From: an uncultured Succinatimonas sp.
Lineage (GTDB): Bacteria > Pseudomonadota > Gammaproteobacteria > Enterobacterales > Succinivibrionaceae
NCBI GenBank assembly: GCA_937880335.1
Contig: CALFLJ010000203.1
Location: forward strand, 1 to 35,790
Length of the DNA stretch: 35,790 nt
Direction: 5' to 3'
Each line of letters starts with the position of its first letter. Position 1 is the first letter of the stretch. The translations under genes and the position numbers were made by a program. The notes under the pieces are model-generated. The model saw only the letters and a list, made by a program, of their open reading frames with translations, had not been told where the DNA came from and did no database searches. Of this stretch, positions 7,606 through 16,264 are shown in pieces.

Positions 7606-8582
7606 TCAATATCATTTTCATCAATCATAGATTTATCAATTCCATAAGTTTCAAGCAGTTTTCTCAAACTCTTTAATACTTCATTCTGTATTTGTCTGAC
7701 TCTCTCACGAGTCAGATTTATTTTTTCACCTATGTCAGATAAGGTTAATTCATCAGATCCATTTAATCCAAAACGGGAAAAAACAACAAGCTTTTGCTTA
7801 TCATTTAAAGACTCATACCACTGCTCAATAAGCTCTACTAACTCTCGGCGATCAGTATGTCTTGATGGAGTTGGTAATTTCCTATCTGGGATAATATCTA
7901 AAAGAGATATTTCCTTTTCGTCATCTGCTCCTCTTATACTACTGTCAATAGACTGAGTCTGATCAAGTAAAGCTAATAAGTTTGCAATATGCTCAGGCTC
8001 TTTACCCGATGCCTTAGCAATTTGAACTAACGTAACCTCGTTATTACCCATCTGATCTTGTAGCTGACGTCTTATTTTAAGAACAGAGTTAATCTCTTTA
8101 ATTACATGAACAGGTAATCTAACTAAGCGAGTTTGTGTCATTATAGACTGCTCTATAGCCTGTCTAATCCACCACGTTGCATACGTAGAAAAACGAAATC
8201 CTCTTTCAGGATCATATTTTTTAACCGCATGAATTAAACCTAGATTCCCCTCCTCGATCAGATCTAACATAGGCACGCCTCGGCCCCTATAATCTTTTGC
8301 TATCTTTACAACTAACCTTAAATTAGAAGTAATCATAAGATCGAATGCTTTTTTATCACCGTCGCGAGCTTTTCGACTAACAGAGGTTTCTTGTTCAGAA
8401 GATAAAAGAGGATAAGCTCTAATTTTTTGGAAATAGGTTGAGAGAATATCAGAGCTTTCAGATCTTTTTGACGAAGAATGGCTTACAGCCTCAGAAGTTT
8501 TACCCTCTGAATCTGTATTTATAAGTTGTGCTTCGAACTTTAGCTCTTTTTCCAAACCATGATCATCTTCTGTAATACTCAT
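7602..8582 (-). CDS. rpoS: RNA polymerase sigma factor RpoS (sigma-38)
   Basis: Stationary-phase and general-stress sigma factor. The 326 residues contain region 1.2/2.1 (ILSTYFQKIRAYPLLSSEQE), the region 2 core (DLIEEGNLGLIHAVKKYDP and the melting segment FSTYATWWIRQAIEQ), region 3 (RLPVHVIKEIN) and the region 4 helix-turn-helix (LTLSDIGEKINLTRERVRQI). It lacks the long region 1.1 and nonconserved insert of RpoD, and it sits directly downstream of nlpD, the standard rpoS locus. AAGGA lies 6 bases before the ATG, in the 19-base nlpD-rpoS gap. In relatives a promoter inside nlpD drives rpoS; none was pinned down here. A second RpoD is unlikely given context and length. Confidence 0.93.
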   Translation of the reverse strand: MSITEDDHGLEKELKFEAQLINTDSEGKTSEAVSHSSSKRSESSDILSTYFQKIRAYPLLSSEQETSVSRKARDGDKKAFDLMITSNLRLVVKIAKDYRGRGVPMLDLIEEGNLGLIHAVKKYDPERGFRFSTYATWWIRQAIEQSIMTQTRLVRLPVHVIKEINSVLKIRRQLQDQMGNNEVTLVQIAKASGKEPEHIANLLALLDQTQSIDSSIRGADDEKEISLLDIIPDRKLPTPSRHTDRRELVELIEQWYESLNDKQKLVVFSRFGLNGSDELTLSDIGEKINLTRERVRQIQNEVLKSLRKLLETYGIDKSMIDENDID

Positions 8583-8601
8583 GCCAGTCCTTACGTTAAA
8601 A

Positions 8602-9645
8602 CTAACGATTCACAGGTAAATATTTTTCAGGATTAACTGATACACCTTGATGTCTAACTTCAAAATGAAGTTTTACCCTATCTGAATCAGTTGATCCCAT
8701 CTTTGCAATTACTTGTCCACGCTTTACAGTCTGACCTTCTTTAACTAAAAGGCTTTCATTGTGGGCATATGCTGATAGATACTCATTTTCATGATTTACA
8801 ATAATAAGATTACCATAACCTCGCAATGCATTTCCTGCATAAACGACCTGACCTGCAGCAGCGGCGACAACCTGCCTACCTCTAGTTCCTGCAATGTCAA
8901 TACCGTTATTGGCATGTTCGGATGAAGAAAAACGTTTTACGATTTGACCTTTTGCAGGCCACTGCCAAACAATACCTGCTACTTTACGAGTTTTACCTGA
9001 TACAACGACTGTTTTTGCCTCTACAGGTTTTTGTGATGCGTTATTATCAGTTTTTCCCGCAACAGGGACATTTTGATTCTTACTTACAATATTACTATTT
9101 TTACTACTTAAAACATTAAGCTTTTGACCTACATATATATTATAAGGCTTTGCTAGATGATTTTTAGCAACTAGCTGCTCTAAAGTCATACCGTGGTCAC
9201 GAGCTACAGAACGCGCACAATCACCAGCCTTTACTATATAAACACCGCTATCATTTACTTTATTTGAAGTGGTATTGACCGACTTTCTAAGATTAAGTAC
9301 CTGACCTACTTCTATATTATATGGAGATTGAATATTATTTATAGCAGCTAAATCGTGATAATCCTGTCCGTATCTAAACGCAATAGAATAAAGAGTATCA
9401 CCAGGACTTACTAAGTAGGTATCATCTGATGAATTAACGTACTTAGAGTTTTCCACATAAGGTTTCACCACCCCATAATTGGAGTTTTGTTGTTTATTGT
9501 TTCTTACATCTTGAACACGACGATTTACAGAACTATAAACAGTTTTTCCTGTAGCATCTACCACCTGAGGCGAGTAATAAGTTGTCTGGCAACCTAAAAG
9601 TGCTAAAGGGAAAATTACCCCTAACACGTAAAATTTTATTTTCAT
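8602..9645 (-). CDS. nlpD: NlpD-type lipoprotein, amidase activator (LysM x2 + degenerate LytM/M23)
   Basis: Envelope protein that in E. coli activates the septal amidase AmiC during daughter-cell separation. It has a lipoprotein signal peptide with lipobox LLGC (lipidated Cys19), two LysM peptidoglycan-binding repeats (about residues 75-120 and 134-180), a linker, and a C-terminal M23/LytM domain (about 225-345). The zinc site is incomplete: the usual His of the first motif is Asn in NGIDIAG, as in E. coli NlpD, so it should activate an amidase rather than cleave. Only a weak GAGTG ribosome binding site precedes the ATG. It lies directly upstream of rpoS, as in most gammaproteobacteria. Confidence 0.95.
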   Translation of the reverse strand: MKIKFYVLGVIFPLALLGCQTTYYSPQVVDATGKTVYSSVNRRVQDVRNNKQQNSNYGVVKPYVENSKYVNSSDDTYLVSPGDTLYSIAFRYGQDYHDLAAINNIQSPYNIEVGQVLNLRKSVNTTSNKVNDSGVYIVKAGDCARSVARDHGMTLEQLVAKNHLAKPYNIYVGQKLNVLSSKNSNIVSKNQNVPVAGKTDNNASQKPVEAKTVVVSGKTRKVAGIVWQWPAKGQIVKRFSSSEHANNGIDIAGTRGRQVVAAAAGQVVYAGNALRGYGNLIIVNHENEYLSAYAHNESLLVKEGQTVKRGQVIAKMGSTDSDRVKLHFEVRHQGVSVNPEKYLPVNR

Positions 9646-9733
9646 ATCACTCGACGCCTATGCCAAAAACATTATTTCAATATCTAAAAATAAGTTTTTT
9701 ATGAGTTTTGTTTTAAATATAATAAGTTATTTT

Positions 9734-10357
9734 TTACATTACCAATTTATACAATACATAAATTGTAATTAGAATAACACAAGCCCAGCCAATTCTATCT
9801 ACATAACGTCTAATAACATGCTCCATTTTTGCACCACCAAAATAAATCAGGGAGGCTTCTAAATAAAAACGTAAGCCACGTCCTACAAAAGATACAGCAA
9901 GGAAAACAAATATATTTAATAAACCGGCACTTCCTGTAACAGAAACGCTCTCTGCCGCTACAAGACCTGCGCTTATAGCTATTACCTTATAAGGTATAGG
10001 AGTAAAAGCTCCTGCAAATACCATCAACACACCATACTCTGCCACAAACCAACTACGAGCTGTAGCCATGGCCTCTTCATATCCAAACCACTCAATTAGA
10101 TTTTTAATCCAAGGGTCATAAATAAAGTAACCTAAATAGTAGCCAAAAAAGGCCCCAGCAACAGAGAATACAACAGTAATAAATGCGTATCTAAAAGAAT
10201 TTTTAGGTTTAGCAAGACACATAGGGCCAAGCATAACATCAGGTGGTATTGGCCAAAATATAGATTCAATGAAACTATTTATAGATAGATACCATGTTGC
10301 CTTAGGATGTTTGGCAAGCTTTATACATAACTCATAAATATAAGAAAAAATACCCAT
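9734..10357 (-). CDS. yqaA: YqaA/DedA-family membrane protein
   Basis: A 207-residue integral membrane protein with about four to five hydrophobic segments. Family-like motifs are a proline-rich re-entrant stretch (FWPIPPDVMLGP) and GAFTPIPYKVIAISAGL, typical of the DedA/SNARE-associated VTT fold. DedA proteins are proton-coupled and include flippases of polyprenyl phosphate or phospholipids; the YqaA branch has no settled substrate. It lies between ispF and nlpD, where Vibrio and Shewanella relatives carry a similar gene beside pcm and surE. No clear ribosome binding site is seen in the 10 bases after the ispF stop, so translation may be coupled. Confidence 0.82.
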   Translation of the reverse strand: MGIFSYIYELCIKLAKHPKATWYLSINSFIESIFWPIPPDVMLGPMCLAKPKNSFRYAFITVVFSVAGAFFGYYLGYFIYDPWIKNLIEWFGYEEAMATARSWFVAEYGVLMVFAGAFTPIPYKVIAISAGLVAAESVSVTGSAGLLNIFVFLAVSFVGRGLRFYLEASLIYFGGAKMEHVIRRYVDRIGWACVILITIYVLYKLVM

Positions 10358-10367
10358 ATACTATATT

Positions 10368-10844
10368 CTATACTTTACAAACAAGAACGGTGGCACTACA
10401 AGCAATTCCCTCGCCTCTACCAGTGAAACCTAATTTTTCTGTTGTTGTAGCCTTAATACTTACACAATCTAAATTAACATTTAAAAGCGACGCGATAGTC
10501 TCTCTCATTTTTAGCTCAAAAGGTGCCATTTTAGGGGCTTGAGCCATAATTGTAATATCACAATTTATAAGCTTATAACCACGCTCTTCTATCTTTTTAT
10601 ATACATCTAAAAGCAAAACTCTACTATCAATGTTTAAATATCGATCATCATTATCAGGATAAAAATGACCTATATCACCAAGAGCTAAAGAACCTAAGAG
10701 AGCATCACATAGCGCATGTAAAACTACATCACCGTCTGAATGAGCTATAAGCCCCTTTTCATAGGGTATTTTAACCCCTCCTAAAGTACATGGACCCTCT
10801 CCACCAAATCTGTGAACATCAAAACCTGAACCAATACGAATCAC
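10368..10844 (-). CDS. ispF: 2-C-methyl-D-erythritol 2,4-cyclodiphosphate synthase
   Basis: Catalyses the fifth step of the MEP isoprenoid pathway, with loss of CMP and cyclisation of the diphosphate. At 158 residues it matches the family. The zinc-binding Asp-X-His is at residues 9-11 (GFDVHRFG). The conserved HSDGDVVLHALCDALLG and the C-terminal TTTEKLGFTGRGEGIAC are present. Its start overlaps the end of ispD by 4 bases, so the pair is translationally coupled, as in many bacteria. Confidence 0.97.
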   Translation of the reverse strand: MIRIGSGFDVHRFGGEGPCTLGGVKIPYEKGLIAHSDGDVVLHALCDALLGSLALGDIGHFYPDNDDRYLNIDSRVLLLDVYKKIEERGYKLINCDITIMAQAPKMAPFELKMRETIASLLNVNLDCVSIKATTTEKLGFTGRGEGIACSATVLVCKV

Positions 10845-11539
10845 TGTAAATTTTCCTTAAATTTATATAAAGCACGAGCTAAATTAAGATCCTCAGGATG
10901 AGTAATTTTAAAATTAGTAGATTCACCTTTTACTATAACAGGATGCGCCCCCATCAATTCTAAAGCCGAAGCCTCATCTGTAACATTAAACCCTTTTGAT
11001 TTAGCATAATTTAAAGCCTCTAAGAGCTCAGAGGTCTTAAATAATTGTGGTGTTAATGCTCGATATAAACAAGAACGGTCAACCGTTTTTTTTATGATTC
11101 CATCAAAAGCCTGCTTGAGAGTATCTGCAACAGGAGATGCTAAAATTCCACCACACACATCTTTATGGCAAAGCTCTAACAGGCTTTCTAGATCTTTTAT
11201 GCTTATAAAAGGACGGGCTGCGTCATGAACCATTACATAAGGAGTTTCAACATGCGAAAGAGCAAGTCTTACAGTATCAGAGCGCTCCCTTCCCCCAAAA
11301 ACAGTTATAACCTTAGGAAGTGACGCACAAGGAAGGGTTTTAAAAATTTTATCTTCAGGACTTATTGCCACTATTAGTTTTGAAATGCCAACACATTTAT
11401 GTAATGCATTTAAAGTAGCCTCAATAATTGTAATATTATCGGATAGATTTAAGTACTGTTTAGGAACTGATGCTCCCATACGACTACCTACGCCTGCAGC
11501 AGGTACAATTACATCAACAACTGCACTTTGAGCTTTCAC
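10841..11539 (-). CDS. ispD: 2-C-methyl-D-erythritol 4-phosphate cytidylyltransferase
   Basis: Transfers CMP from CTP to methylerythritol phosphate in the MEP pathway. The nucleotide-binding PAAGVGSRMG and the PKQYL segment lie near the N terminus; VHDAARPFIS and the C-terminal FKITHPEDLNLARAL are also present. The frame stays open to a GTG at 11554. The GTG at 11539 was chosen because AAGGAG lies immediately ahead of it, inside the longer reading, although its spacing is short (4 bases). This gives 232 residues (236 in E. coli). ftsB precedes it and ispF overlaps its end. CTP for this step is made by the nearby pyrG product. Confidence 0.95.
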   Translation of the reverse strand: MKAQSAVVDVIVPAAGVGSRMGASVPKQYLNLSDNITIIEATLNALHKCVGISKLIVAISPEDKIFKTLPCASLPKVITVFGGRERSDTVRLALSHVETPYVMVHDAARPFISIKDLESLLELCHKDVCGGILASPVADTLKQAFDGIIKKTVDRSCLYRALTPQLFKTSELLEALNYAKSKGFNVTDEASALELMGAHPVIVKGESTNFKITHPEDLNLARALYKFKENLQ

Positions 11540-11568
11540 AACGCTCCTTAGCACTAAGCAAATTATAT

Positions 11569-11847
11569 TTAATTTTGCGTATCAATTACGCGATAAAATG
11601 TTTCCTCAGGTTTAATCATTCCTAACTCAGAACGAGCACGATCTTCAACAGCTAAATTTCCCTGTTGTAAATCTACTATTTCATCGCGGATGCCTTCATT
11701 GATGCGAGTAAGTTTATCTACTCGTATCTTAGCTAATTGCAACGCCTGAGCAGTTTCTTCATACTGCTCAACACCGTTACGACCAAACCAAATGTCGTAA
11801 AGTAAAAAACAACAAATAGCTAATAAGCAGGCACCCACGAACTTCAT
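11569..11847 (-). CDS. ftsB: Cell division protein FtsB
   Basis: A small bitopic divisome protein that links FtsL and FtsQ and helps activate septal peptidoglycan synthesis. The 92 residues comprise an N-terminal membrane segment (about residues 3-19, VGACLLAICCFLLYDIW), then a coiled coil (about 28-65), then the ARSELGMIKPEETFYRV motif characteristic of FtsB. The location beside ispD is conserved in gammaproteobacteria. It begins 8 bases after the pyrG stop with only a weak ribosome binding site (TTAGG). Confidence 0.93.
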   Translation of the reverse strand: MKFVGACLLAICCFLLYDIWFGRNGVEQYEETAQALQLAKIRVDKLTRINEGIRDEIVDLQQGNLAVEDRARSELGMIKPEETFYRVIDTQN

Positions 11848-11855
11848 AATTAAAC

Positions 11856-13496
11856 CTAATTATGACTCTTCTGATACTCAGATGCGGCCTTAATAAAGCC
11901 AGAGAATAAAGGATGTCCCTTACGAGGATTTGAGGTAAATTCAGGGTGGAACTGAACACCAATAAACCAAGGATGGTCAGGAAGCTCAATAATTTCGACA
12001 AGTTTATTATCAGTTGATAAACCTGCGATCTTAAGACCCTTCTCTTTAATCTTACCGATTAAATTATTATTAACCTCATAACGATGACGATGTCTTTCAA
12101 CAATATCATCACTTCCATAAAGTTCTCTTACAAGGGAGCCTTTTTGTAAATGACAAAGCTGTCCACCTAAGCGCATGGTACCACCTAAGTCAGACTTATC
12201 TGTACGTTTTTCAACCTTACCTGACTCATCTATCCACTCGGTAATCAATGCAACTACAGGATAAGGGGTTTGTGGATTAAACTCTGTGGAGTTAGCATCC
12301 TTCATATTGACAACATCACGAGCAAACTCGATTAATGCCACTTGCATACCTAAGCAAATTCCTAAATAAGGGATCTTATGTTCACGAGCATAACGGGCAG
12401 CCATAATCTTGCCTTCAATACCTCGTTTACCAAAACCGCCTGGAACTAGGATTGCATCAAGCCCCTGGAATATATCATTTCCACGAACCTCAACATCCTC
12501 AGAGTCAATGTAGCGAATATTAACAGTTAACCGATTCTTAAGACCACCATGTTTTAAGGCCTCGTTTACAGACTTATAGGCATCATGTAATTCAACATAC
12601 TTGCCTACCATACCTATGGTTACCTCACCTACAGTATTAGCCTGCTGGTATAAAACCTGTTCCCAATCGGAAAGATCTGCCTCTGGAACTTTTAATCCAA
12701 AGCGATCTACTACAAACTGATCTAAATACTGGCTCTTTAAAATAGCAGGAATCTTATAGATTGAATCTACGTCCTTCATAGAGATAACAGCGCGCTCACT
12801 CACATTGCAGAACATAGCAATCTTATGTCTCTCATGAGGAGGGATACTTACCTCAGAACGGCAAATTAAAATATCAGGTTGAATGCCAATAGAAAGCAAT
12901 TCTTTTACAGAATGTTGTGTAGGCTTAGTCTTAATCTCGCCTGAAGTCTTAAGATATGGAACTAAGGTTAAATGCATAAATAATGCATTCTCTCGTCCTA
13001 TATCTACAGCTAGCTGACGTATAGCCTCTAAGAATGGTAAAGATTCAATGTCACCTACGGTACCACCAATCTCAACTAAGGTTACGTCATTTCCCTCTGT
13101 ACCAGCCAAAATTTTCTCTTTAATAGCATTGGTAATGTGAGGAATAACCTGAATTGTAGCGCCTAAATAGTCTCCACGACGCTCCTTACGGATTACATCA
13201 GAGTAAATACGGCCAGTTGTAAAGTTATTCTTTTTAGACATTTTTGAGTGAATAAAACGCTCATAATGTCCTAAATCTAAATCAGTTTCAGCACCATCCT
13301 CAGTTACGAAAACCTCACCATGTTGTATAGGGCTCATAGTACCCGGATCAACATTTATATACGGGTCAAGCTTCATGATGGTAACTTTTAAGCCACGAGC
13401 CTCTAAAACTGCAGCTAATGACGCTCCGGCGATGCCCTTACCTAAAGAAGAGACCACGCCACCTGTAACAAAGATAATCTTAGGAGATGAAGACAT
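11856..13496 (-). CDS. pyrG: CTP synthase
   Basis: Aminates UTP to CTP using glutamine and ATP. The 546 residues match the family (545 in E. coli). The N-terminal amidoligase domain carries FVTGGVVSSLGKGI and MKLDPYINVDPGTMSP. The C-terminal class I glutamine amidotransferase has the oxyanion region GGFGKRGIEGK, nucleophile Cys in LGICLGMQ (about residue 380) and the His-Glu pair in HPEFTSNP (about residue 516). CGGAG lies 7 bases before the ATG. It has its own candidate extended -10 promoter in the long gap upstream. In E. coli eno follows pyrG; here ftsB follows directly. Confidence 0.98.
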   Translation of the reverse strand: MSSSPKIIFVTGGVVSSLGKGIAGASLAAVLEARGLKVTIMKLDPYINVDPGTMSPIQHGEVFVTEDGAETDLDLGHYERFIHSKMSKKNNFTTGRIYSDVIRKERRGDYLGATIQVIPHITNAIKEKILAGTEGNDVTLVEIGGTVGDIESLPFLEAIRQLAVDIGRENALFMHLTLVPYLKTSGEIKTKPTQHSVKELLSIGIQPDILICRSEVSIPPHERHKIAMFCNVSERAVISMKDVDSIYKIPAILKSQYLDQFVVDRFGLKVPEADLSDWEQVLYQQANTVGEVTIGMVGKYVELHDAYKSVNEALKHGGLKNRLTVNIRYIDSEDVEVRGNDIFQGLDAILVPGGFGKRGIEGKIMAARYAREHKIPYLGICLGMQVALIEFARDVVNMKDANSTEFNPQTPYPVVALITEWIDESGKVEKRTDKSDLGGTMRLGGQLCHLQKGSLVRELYGSDDIVERHRHRYEVNNNLIGKIKEKGLKIAGLSTDNKLVEIIELPDHPWFIGVQFHPEFTSNPRKGHPLFSGFIKAASEYQKSHN

Positions 13497-13528
13497 TGTT
13501 TACTCCGAAAATACAAACTTAATCATTA

Positions 13529-13537
13529 ATTATATCA
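13529..13537 (-). promoter_or_regulatory. Extended -10 promoter of pyrG
   Basis: On the minus strand TGATATAAT gives a TG-n extended -10 with a perfect TATAAT (13529-13534), which lies about 32 bases before the pyrG ATG. The -35 position is poor, which extended -10 promoters tolerate. Confidence 0.5.
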
Positions 13538-13815
13538 TATAAGAAAGGCTCGTAATTTGCCCTTTTAAAGGTTATGTCAAACAATCACTTGCTTTTCTTT
13601 TATAAATGCAGAACTTAAATACTTGCTTTTTTTAAAGATATTTTTTTTAAGGAATTATTCTTATTTTTTTTATCTAAAATAATTCAAAAATATTTACATT
13701 GTTTACTATACATTAGGTATATAAGGTTCATTTGACGAATTTTATCTTATTTAAGATGTTTTCATCTTTGATGGTATAAAAACATTTATTTTAATAATTA
13801 TCCTAATATATTCCC

Positions 13816-13843
13816 CCGCCCTAATAGATCCTTTAAAGGACGG
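13816..13843 (-). terminator. Weak stem-loop after relA
   Basis: CCGTCC (13843-13838) pairs with GGGCGG (13821-13816), with one G-T pair and a 16-base loop that itself contains the palindrome TCCTTTAAAGGA. It begins 35 bases after the relA stop. There is no following T tract, so intrinsic termination is uncertain. Confidence 0.35.
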
Positions 13844-13877
13844 AGATTTAGATTTTTACTTTTAATAAATAAAGATT

Positions 13878-16145
13878 TTAGCGACGCTTGGCTGAAATTA
13901 CCTTTGGCAAGTCATTAAGTTTTGTTAAAGTCCTTGTCAAAACAGGAATACTTAATACTAAAAGATCAATGTCAATTATTGATAAATCACTTGATCTATC
14001 AACATGTGACCTAACTCCTAATACATTCATCTTTTCATTTGCAATAATTGTTGTTACATCACGTAATAGCCCCTGGTAATCCTGACCTACAACTCTAATT
14101 GTTACAGTATAACCACCGTCGGCATCACTTCCCCAGTCTGCACTTATCAAACGCTCAGGATTTGTTTGAGCTAATTTCTTTAACTGTTCACAATCTGAAC
14201 GATGAATTGAAATACCTCTACCTTGAGTAATAAAGCCTTTTATCTCATCTCCTGGGATGGGTTGACAGCATTTCGCAATATGGGTCATAAGATTACCAAC
14301 ACCATCCACTACTACTGCACCTTTCTTTTTACCCTTAGACTGTAGTATTTTATCTGCACTACGGTTTGAGATAATTGTCTTGAGTTCTTCTGCAGGATCT
14401 TGTTTTGAAACCTTACCTTTATCCCTTATTGATATTTCATCTAAATAAGAAATTACAGAATTTATACTTATATCTCCTGCACCAACTGCAGCTTGAAGAT
14501 CTAAAACAGACTTAACGTTAAAGCGAGAGAGCTTTTCTTTTAACAAGGATGCAACCTGATCCTTATTATAGGATAGGCCATGTTTTGCGACCTCTCGGTC
14601 AATCATCTCCTCCCCAGCTTCGCGATTTTTATCATAATCAACTTTTCTAAAATAAGACTGAACTTTAGCTCGTGCTTTTGATGTCTTTAAAAATCCATTA
14701 TCTATATTAAGCCAATCTCTTGATGGATTAGGATTCTTCTGAGTTATGATTTCTACTTGCTCGCCTGTTTTTAATTTATATGTATAAGGAACAATTCGAC
14801 CGTCAACTTTTGCTCCTATACATCTGTGACCTACCATAGTATGTACTTGATAAGCAAAATCTAAAGGCGTTGCGCCTGTTGGCAAATCAATAACATCTCC
14901 TCGAGGTGTAAAAACATAAATTCGATCCTCAAATACCTGTGTTCTAAACTCATCAAGTAAAGAACCAGATGAAACCATATCATCGCGCCATGCTAGTAGT
15001 TTACGTAGCCAATTTATTCTCTGTTCAACTCCTGAACTTTGACTATTTCCTTCTTTATACTTCCAATGAGCTGCTACCCCAAGCTCTGCCATATTATGCA
15101 TAGCCTCAGTACGAATCTGAATTTCAACGACTTTTCCACCATCACCGTAAACTACAGTATGAATTGACTGATAACCATTAGACTTAGGGTTTGCTACATA
15201 ATCGTCAAATTCTTTCGGAATATGATGCCAGCGAGTATGAACTACACCTAAAGCAGCATAACAATCCTGAATGCGATCAACCATAATTCTTACAGCTCTT
15301 ACATCATAAAGCTCTGAAAATGGGAGGTGTTTCCTTTGCATCTTTCGCCATATACTGTAAATATGCTTAGGACGTCCATAAACCTTAGCCGAAATTCCTT
15401 CCTTTAATAGTAACTCACGAAGTTCATTAACAAAATTATCAATATATTTTTCTCTATCAACCCGACGTTCATCAAGTAAATGGGCTATTTCCTTATAAGT
15501 ATCAGGATGTAAAAAACGGAAAGCTAAATCCTCAAGCTCCCATTTAAGCTGTCCTATACCGAGACGATTTGCTAAGGGCGCATAAACATTTGCAACCTCT
15601 TTTGCAATTAAAACTCTAGTCTCCTCATCAGCATTTTTTGCTGCGCGAATAACAGCAATTCGCTCTGCTAACTTAATAACAACAGCTCTAACATCTTCAA
15701 CCATTGCCAAAAGCATACGACGAACACGATCAACTTGCTCCTCTGTTGCATTGTCTGAGGTGAGAGTTTGCAAAGAGCGAATAGCTTCCATATCTTTTAC
15801 ATTTGCAAGAAGCTTGGCTAATTTACCATCAAAGTTTTCGCTTACATCCTCAAGGGTAATATAACCGTTTTCGTAAGCTGGATAGAGAATTGCAGCCTCA
15901 AGAGACAAGTCGTCCATATTTAAAGTGATAAGAATTGCAACTATCTCCGTTGACATATGTGTAAAGTTTTCAATTACAACTGGCACAATGTCCTGATTTA
16001 ATCTCTTATCATGATCAATAATATGAGCAGTTACATAATCATGCGCTGCCTGTAACTTTTTTCTTTGTTCTGGGGCTAAGTTTAATTCTTCGCTCCATTT
16101 TGCAAAATCAAAAGAAGCAGTGTGGGTCTGACGTATTGCAACCAT
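13878..16145 (-). CDS. relA: (p)ppGpp synthetase RelA
   Basis: Ribosome-bound synthetase that makes (p)ppGpp when uncharged tRNA accumulates. The N-terminal pseudo-hydrolase domain lacks the HD and ED catalytic residues of SpoT, marking it as RelA. Further on are the synthetase domain (YDVRAVRIMV, NPKSNGYQSIHT), the TGS domain (RIYVFTPRGDVIDLPTGATPLDFAY), a zinc-finger-like segment (HIAKCCQPIPGDEI) and a C-terminal ACT domain. The frame opens at a TTG at 16151, but the ATG at 16145 was chosen because GGGAG lies 7 bases ahead and relatives begin MVA. This gives 755 residues (744 in E. coli). rlmD lies immediately upstream, as in E. coli. Confidence 0.97.
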   Translation of the reverse strand: MVAIRQTHTASFDFAKWSEELNLAPEQRKKLQAAHDYVTAHIIDHDKRLNQDIVPVVIENFTHMSTEIVAILITLNMDDLSLEAAILYPAYENGYITLEDVSENFDGKLAKLLANVKDMEAIRSLQTLTSDNATEEQVDRVRRMLLAMVEDVRAVVIKLAERIAVIRAAKNADEETRVLIAKEVANVYAPLANRLGIGQLKWELEDLAFRFLHPDTYKEIAHLLDERRVDREKYIDNFVNELRELLLKEGISAKVYGRPKHIYSIWRKMQRKHLPFSELYDVRAVRIMVDRIQDCYAALGVVHTRWHHIPKEFDDYVANPKSNGYQSIHTVVYGDGGKVVEIQIRTEAMHNMAELGVAAHWKYKEGNSQSSGVEQRINWLRKLLAWRDDMVSSGSLLDEFRTQVFEDRIYVFTPRGDVIDLPTGATPLDFAYQVHTMVGHRCIGAKVDGRIVPYTYKLKTGEQVEIITQKNPNPSRDWLNIDNGFLKTSKARAKVQSYFRKVDYDKNREAGEEMIDREVAKHGLSYNKDQVASLLKEKLSRFNVKSVLDLQAAVGAGDISINSVISYLDEISIRDKGKVSKQDPAEELKTIISNRSADKILQSKGKKKGAVVVDGVGNLMTHIAKCCQPIPGDEIKGFITQGRGISIHRSDCEQLKKLAQTNPERLISADWGSDADGGYTVTIRVVGQDYQGLLRDVTTIIANEKMNVLGVRSHVDRSSDLSIIDIDLLVLSIPVLTRTLTKLNDLPKVISAKRR

Positions 16146-16264
16146 TTCCAAGCTCCCTTAAAGCAATAAGCTACATTAGAAATGAAAGATAACTATTTTC
16201 TATAATATTCTTAATTTATATAAAAAATAGCTATTTATCTATAAAAAAATTCCCCTATTTGTAA

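Larger units (their letters stand above)
13497..13877. other. 381-base AT-rich gap between relA and pyrG
   Basis: No convincing ORF or RNA gene was found. It holds a candidate pyrG promoter near 13529-13537 and a GC-rich stem-loop just after relA (13816-13843). Between them is very AT-rich sequence with long T and A tracts, resembling UP-element or curved DNA. Relatives such as E. coli carry mazG and sometimes mazEF between relA and pyrG; no remnant of these is visible. Confidence 0.6.

Noticed and set aside
11777..12001. 74-codon minus-strand frame across the pyrG-ftsB junction
   Set aside because: It is out of frame with two well-supported genes and overlaps both. It is a frame shadow.
13560..13590. 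TTGACA far upstream of pyrG as a promoter -35
   Set aside because: No -10 lies at 16-18 bases, and the TATAAT near pyrG is about 40 bases away.
16200..16260. AAATAGCTATTT palindrome between rlmD and relA as a terminator
   Set aside because: It has no room for a loop and sits in generally AT-rich sequence. A real stem is unlikely.
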